From Cytophagales bacterium (lineage in GTDB: Bacteria > Bacteroidota > Bacteroidia > Cytophagales > Cyclobacteriaceae): 8,272 nt of DNA. The position numbers and the translations under genes were made by a program. Positions 6,859 through 8,272 of this stretch are shown piece by piece. Numbering within the stretch: the stretch's first letter is position 1; every line of letters begins with the position of its first letter. The DNA is taken from the NCBI GenBank assembly GCA_003541895.1, contig DPLR01000569.1:1-8272 (forward strand), read 5' to 3'. Under the pieces are notes generated by a model. It made no database searches and was not told where the DNA came from. It saw nothing but the letters and a program-made list of their open reading frames with translations.

Positions 6859-6884
6859 TCAGCTGAAAGGAAAACCGCAGCTGA
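6859..6884. repeat. inverted TCAGCTG pair upstream of the SPFH gene
   Basis: TCAGCTG (6859-6865) and CAGCTGA (6878-6884) form a 7-bp inverted repeat with a 12-base loop. CAGCTGAAA is also repeated directly at 6860 and 6878, 18 bp apart. The site lies about 48 bp before the SPFH start and 20 bp after the small exported gene's stop. It could be a weak terminator of that gene (minus-strand CTTCCACTTTTTG follows) or an operator. The rest of the 6812-6904 gap shows nothing else distinct. Confidence 0.3.
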
Positions 6885-6904
6885 AAAAGAAGAGCAAGTG
6901 GACT

Positions 6905-7210
6905 TTAAATTCTGAAGTTACGTACCAGCAAATAGCATGGTACGGCTGGAATAGCTAAGTCAACAGAAGTTGAATAATTTCTGATTTTCGAATCGTCATT
7001 GTTGAGGCAACTCCTAAAATCAAGAATACTAAAACTTGGGAAGTCGAGGTTGTCAAAATCATCGTCTTCAAGATCATCTGCCGCAAGGGTAACCCACTGA
7101 ATTGTTTTATTCTGGATAGAAGATGAGGGAGTTGAAGACTTGGTGAAATTAAATGAAAACGCCACCAAGAGCAGTGAAGCGAAAACCAGTGTAAGTTTTT
7201 TAAGGTGCAT
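6905..7210 (-). CDS. small exported acidic protein, function unknown
   Basis: I do not recognise this 101-aa protein. It begins MHLKKLTLVF followed by a hydrophobic stretch to about residue 20, a signal peptide whose cleavage site is unclear. A Ser/Thr-rich segment (24-31) leads to a dense acidic patch at 45-56 (DDLEDDDFDNLD), then two cysteines (68 and 92) and a hydrophobic, basic end (LLVRNFRI). The frame is open upstream to an ATG at 7393, but that extension lacks export character and overlaps the divergent gene, so the ATG at 7210 is preferred. The gene diverges from the S9-like gene across 114 bp (7211-7324). The acidic patch might bind metal or basic partners, but this is only a guess. 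The reading frame and signal peptide support a real gene. Confidence 0.6.
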   Translation of the reverse strand: MHLKKLTLVFASLLLVAFSFNFTKSSTPSSSIQNKTIQWVTLAADDLEDDDFDNLDFPSFSILDFRSCLNNDDSKIRNYSTSVDLAIPAVPCYLLVRNFRI

Positions 7211-7275
7211 CACAAAAGTGAAAACTGACTTATCTAACGGTGACGACTGATAAAAGTTTTGAAAACACTGGAAAA

Positions 7276-7310
7276 TTCTGATTAACGTTCTCCGTTTTAT
7301 TATAAATTCG
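7276..7310 (+). promoter_or_regulatory. possible promoter of the S9-like gene
   Basis: TAAATTCG (7303-7310) matches the Bacteroidota -7 consensus TAnnTTTG except at one base. TTCTG (7276-7280) lies 22 bp upstream, near the distance expected for a -33 TTTG box. The start codon is 14 bp downstream of the -7 box, implying a very short leader without a Shine-Dalgarno. The match is weak and unsupported by other data. Confidence 0.25.
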
Positions 7311-7324
7311 AAAAATTTCAGTTT

Positions 7325-8266
7325 ATGAAAATGATTTGGTTTGCCTTTTTGATGTCTGCTAATGTGATCGGTTTTGGGCAATCTATCGAGCAATTTTTAA
7401 GTCAGCCGATTGAATCAAATCTGGTAGCCTCGCCCAATGGAAAGAAAGTAGTTTGGGTGATCAACGATAAAGGAGTGCGCAACATTCTTTTGAGAGTAGA
7501 AAGCGATCCGCCAAAGCAATTAACCAATTTTCAAAAGGACGATGGGCAGGAAATCTCTCAAATTTCTTTTTCTTCCAACAGTACTAAAATTACTTTTGTC
7601 AAAGGAGGTTTCGTTTTTATCAAAGACCTCTCTTCGGCTTTCTCTTCTTTAAAAATATCAGAAGGAAGTAACCCTCTTTTCTATCCGGATGGATTGAAAT
7701 TGGCATTTGTAAAGCAGGGTCAATTATTTGAATCAACGTTGGATATAAAACCTGACATAAAGCAACTGTCGGAAATTTCAGGAATAAATTTTCTCAGACT
7801 TTCGCCTACTGAAAATGAAATTCTCTTCACAGGTTATCATGGCAAGCAGATTAACGCTGGCATATTTTCGTTGACTGACAGCAAAGTAAAATGGATAAAA
7901 CCTGAGAATGCAACGGATTTATTTCCGTGTTGGTCGCCCGATGGAAAACAGATTGCTTTTATGAGAAGGCAAGATACCGTGGAAGGCGTGATGGTATGTG
8001 TGGCTGATGCCGCAACATTAGAGATAAAAACAGTGTGGGGCGCGAAGGTGAAGTCAGATGATTTCTTCTATCAAAATATTTCAAGACCAATTTGCTGGAC
8101 AACCTCCAACCGGATTTTGTTTTATTCGGAACACACCGGGTGGCGCCATATCTTTTCAATAAAAGCAGATGGATCTGATCTTAAAGACTTAACTCCGGGC
8201 GAATGCGAAACTGACAACTACACGCTTGACGCATATGCTCAACATATTTATTATTCATCCAATTAA
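7325..8266 (+). CDS. N-terminal beta-propeller of an S9-like peptidase, probably cut short by an in-frame stop
   Basis: The 313-aa frame starts with a signal peptide (MKMIWFAFLM, cleavage near GFGQ at 16-19), so the product is exported. Propeller blades of PD40/TolB type are visible: ASPNGKKVVW (35-44), FYPDGLKLAF (119-128), LSPTENEILF (159-168) and WSPDGKQIAF (203-212). The segment ILFYSEHTGWRHIFSIKADG (264-283) followed by LKDLTPGE (286-293) closely resembles the last blades of S9 peptidases (prolyl oligopeptidase, DPP-IV-like). The serine-hydrolase domain that should follow (about 250 aa with a GxSxGG nucleophile elbow) is absent, because TAA occurs at 8264-8266 inside a blade ending IYYSSN. 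The last two codons of the window, GAG GAT, still fit the family. Either the gene is disrupted by a nonsense change or sequencing error, or a propeller-only protein is made. Without a complete propeller the latter seems unlikely. Confidence 0.8.
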   Translation: MKMIWFAFLMSANVIGFGQSIEQFLSQPIESNLVASPNGKKVVWVINDKGVRNILLRVESDPPKQLTNFQKDDGQEISQISFSSNSTKITFVKGGFVFIKDLSSAFSSLKISEGSNPLFYPDGLKLAFVKQGQLFESTLDIKPDIKQLSEISGINFLRLSPTENEILFTGYHGKQINAGIFSLTDSKVKWIKPENATDLFPCWSPDGKQIAFMRRQDTVEGVMVCVADAATLEIKTVWGAKVKSDDFFYQNISRPICWTTSNRILFYSEHTGWRHIFSIKADGSDLKDLTPGECETDNYTLDAYAQHIYYSSN

Positions 8267-8272
8267 GAGGAT

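Noticed and set aside
7211..7393. N-terminal extension of the small exported protein to an ATG at 7393 (162 aa in total).
   Set aside because: It would overlap the start of the divergent S9-like gene by 69 bp, has no export character, and would bury a clear signal peptide that begins at the ATG at 7210.
1..8272. CRISPR arrays, tRNA or rRNA genes, insertion sequences and phage or defence genes.
   Set aside because: No regularly spaced identical repeats, cloverleaf-like segments, transposase frames or known defence motifs were seen on either strand.

Overview
The window reads as a chromosomal segment from a member of the Bacteroidota, probably a Cytophagales-like lineage. The evidence is indirect. 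The DNA is moderately AT-rich. Starts lack Shine-Dalgarno sequences and often have A/T-rich leaders. The proteins fit the phylum: a Sua5-type protein of about 320 residues, a PfkA with an insertion, a stand-alone dnaN, a lipoprotein with an SPFH domain, and an outer-membrane barrel protein. No tRNA, rRNA, CRISPR array, transposase or phage gene was seen.

Left part (1-2310), plus strand: a threonylcarbamoyl-AMP synthase (tRNA t6A synthesis) is followed by a 6-phosphofructokinase. Between them lies an AT-rich imperfect palindrome built from 14-bp-period repeats. After pfkA come another short 14-bp-period repeat, a possible 26-codon ORF, and a strong symmetrical hairpin that can terminate both pfkA and the convergent dnaN.

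Middle part (2332-6811), minus strand: in transcription order these are an SPFH/prohibitin-like lipoprotein, a perfect 13-bp hairpin, a 735-residue exported protein that looks like a beta-barrel joined to a propeller-like domain, a very clean Rho-independent terminator, and dnaN (sliding clamp). The SPFH and barrel genes are co-oriented and close. The hairpin between them leaves only 22 bp before the barrel gene's start, so it may act as a partial terminator or mRNA processing/stability element. Both products would belong to the cell envelope, but a functional link is only inferred from position.

Right part (6905-8272): a small exported acidic protein of unknown function (minus strand) diverges from a plus-strand gene for an exported beta-propeller protein. 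That protein resembles the N-terminal propeller of an S9 (prolyl oligopeptidase/DPP-IV-like) peptidase. Its frame ends in TAA six bases before the window edge, and the following codons still read like the family, so a nonsense-interrupted peptidase gene is suspected.

No clear new multi-gene system is visible. The best leads are the barrel-propeller fusion, the hairpin in front of it, and the apparent premature stop in the S9-like gene.
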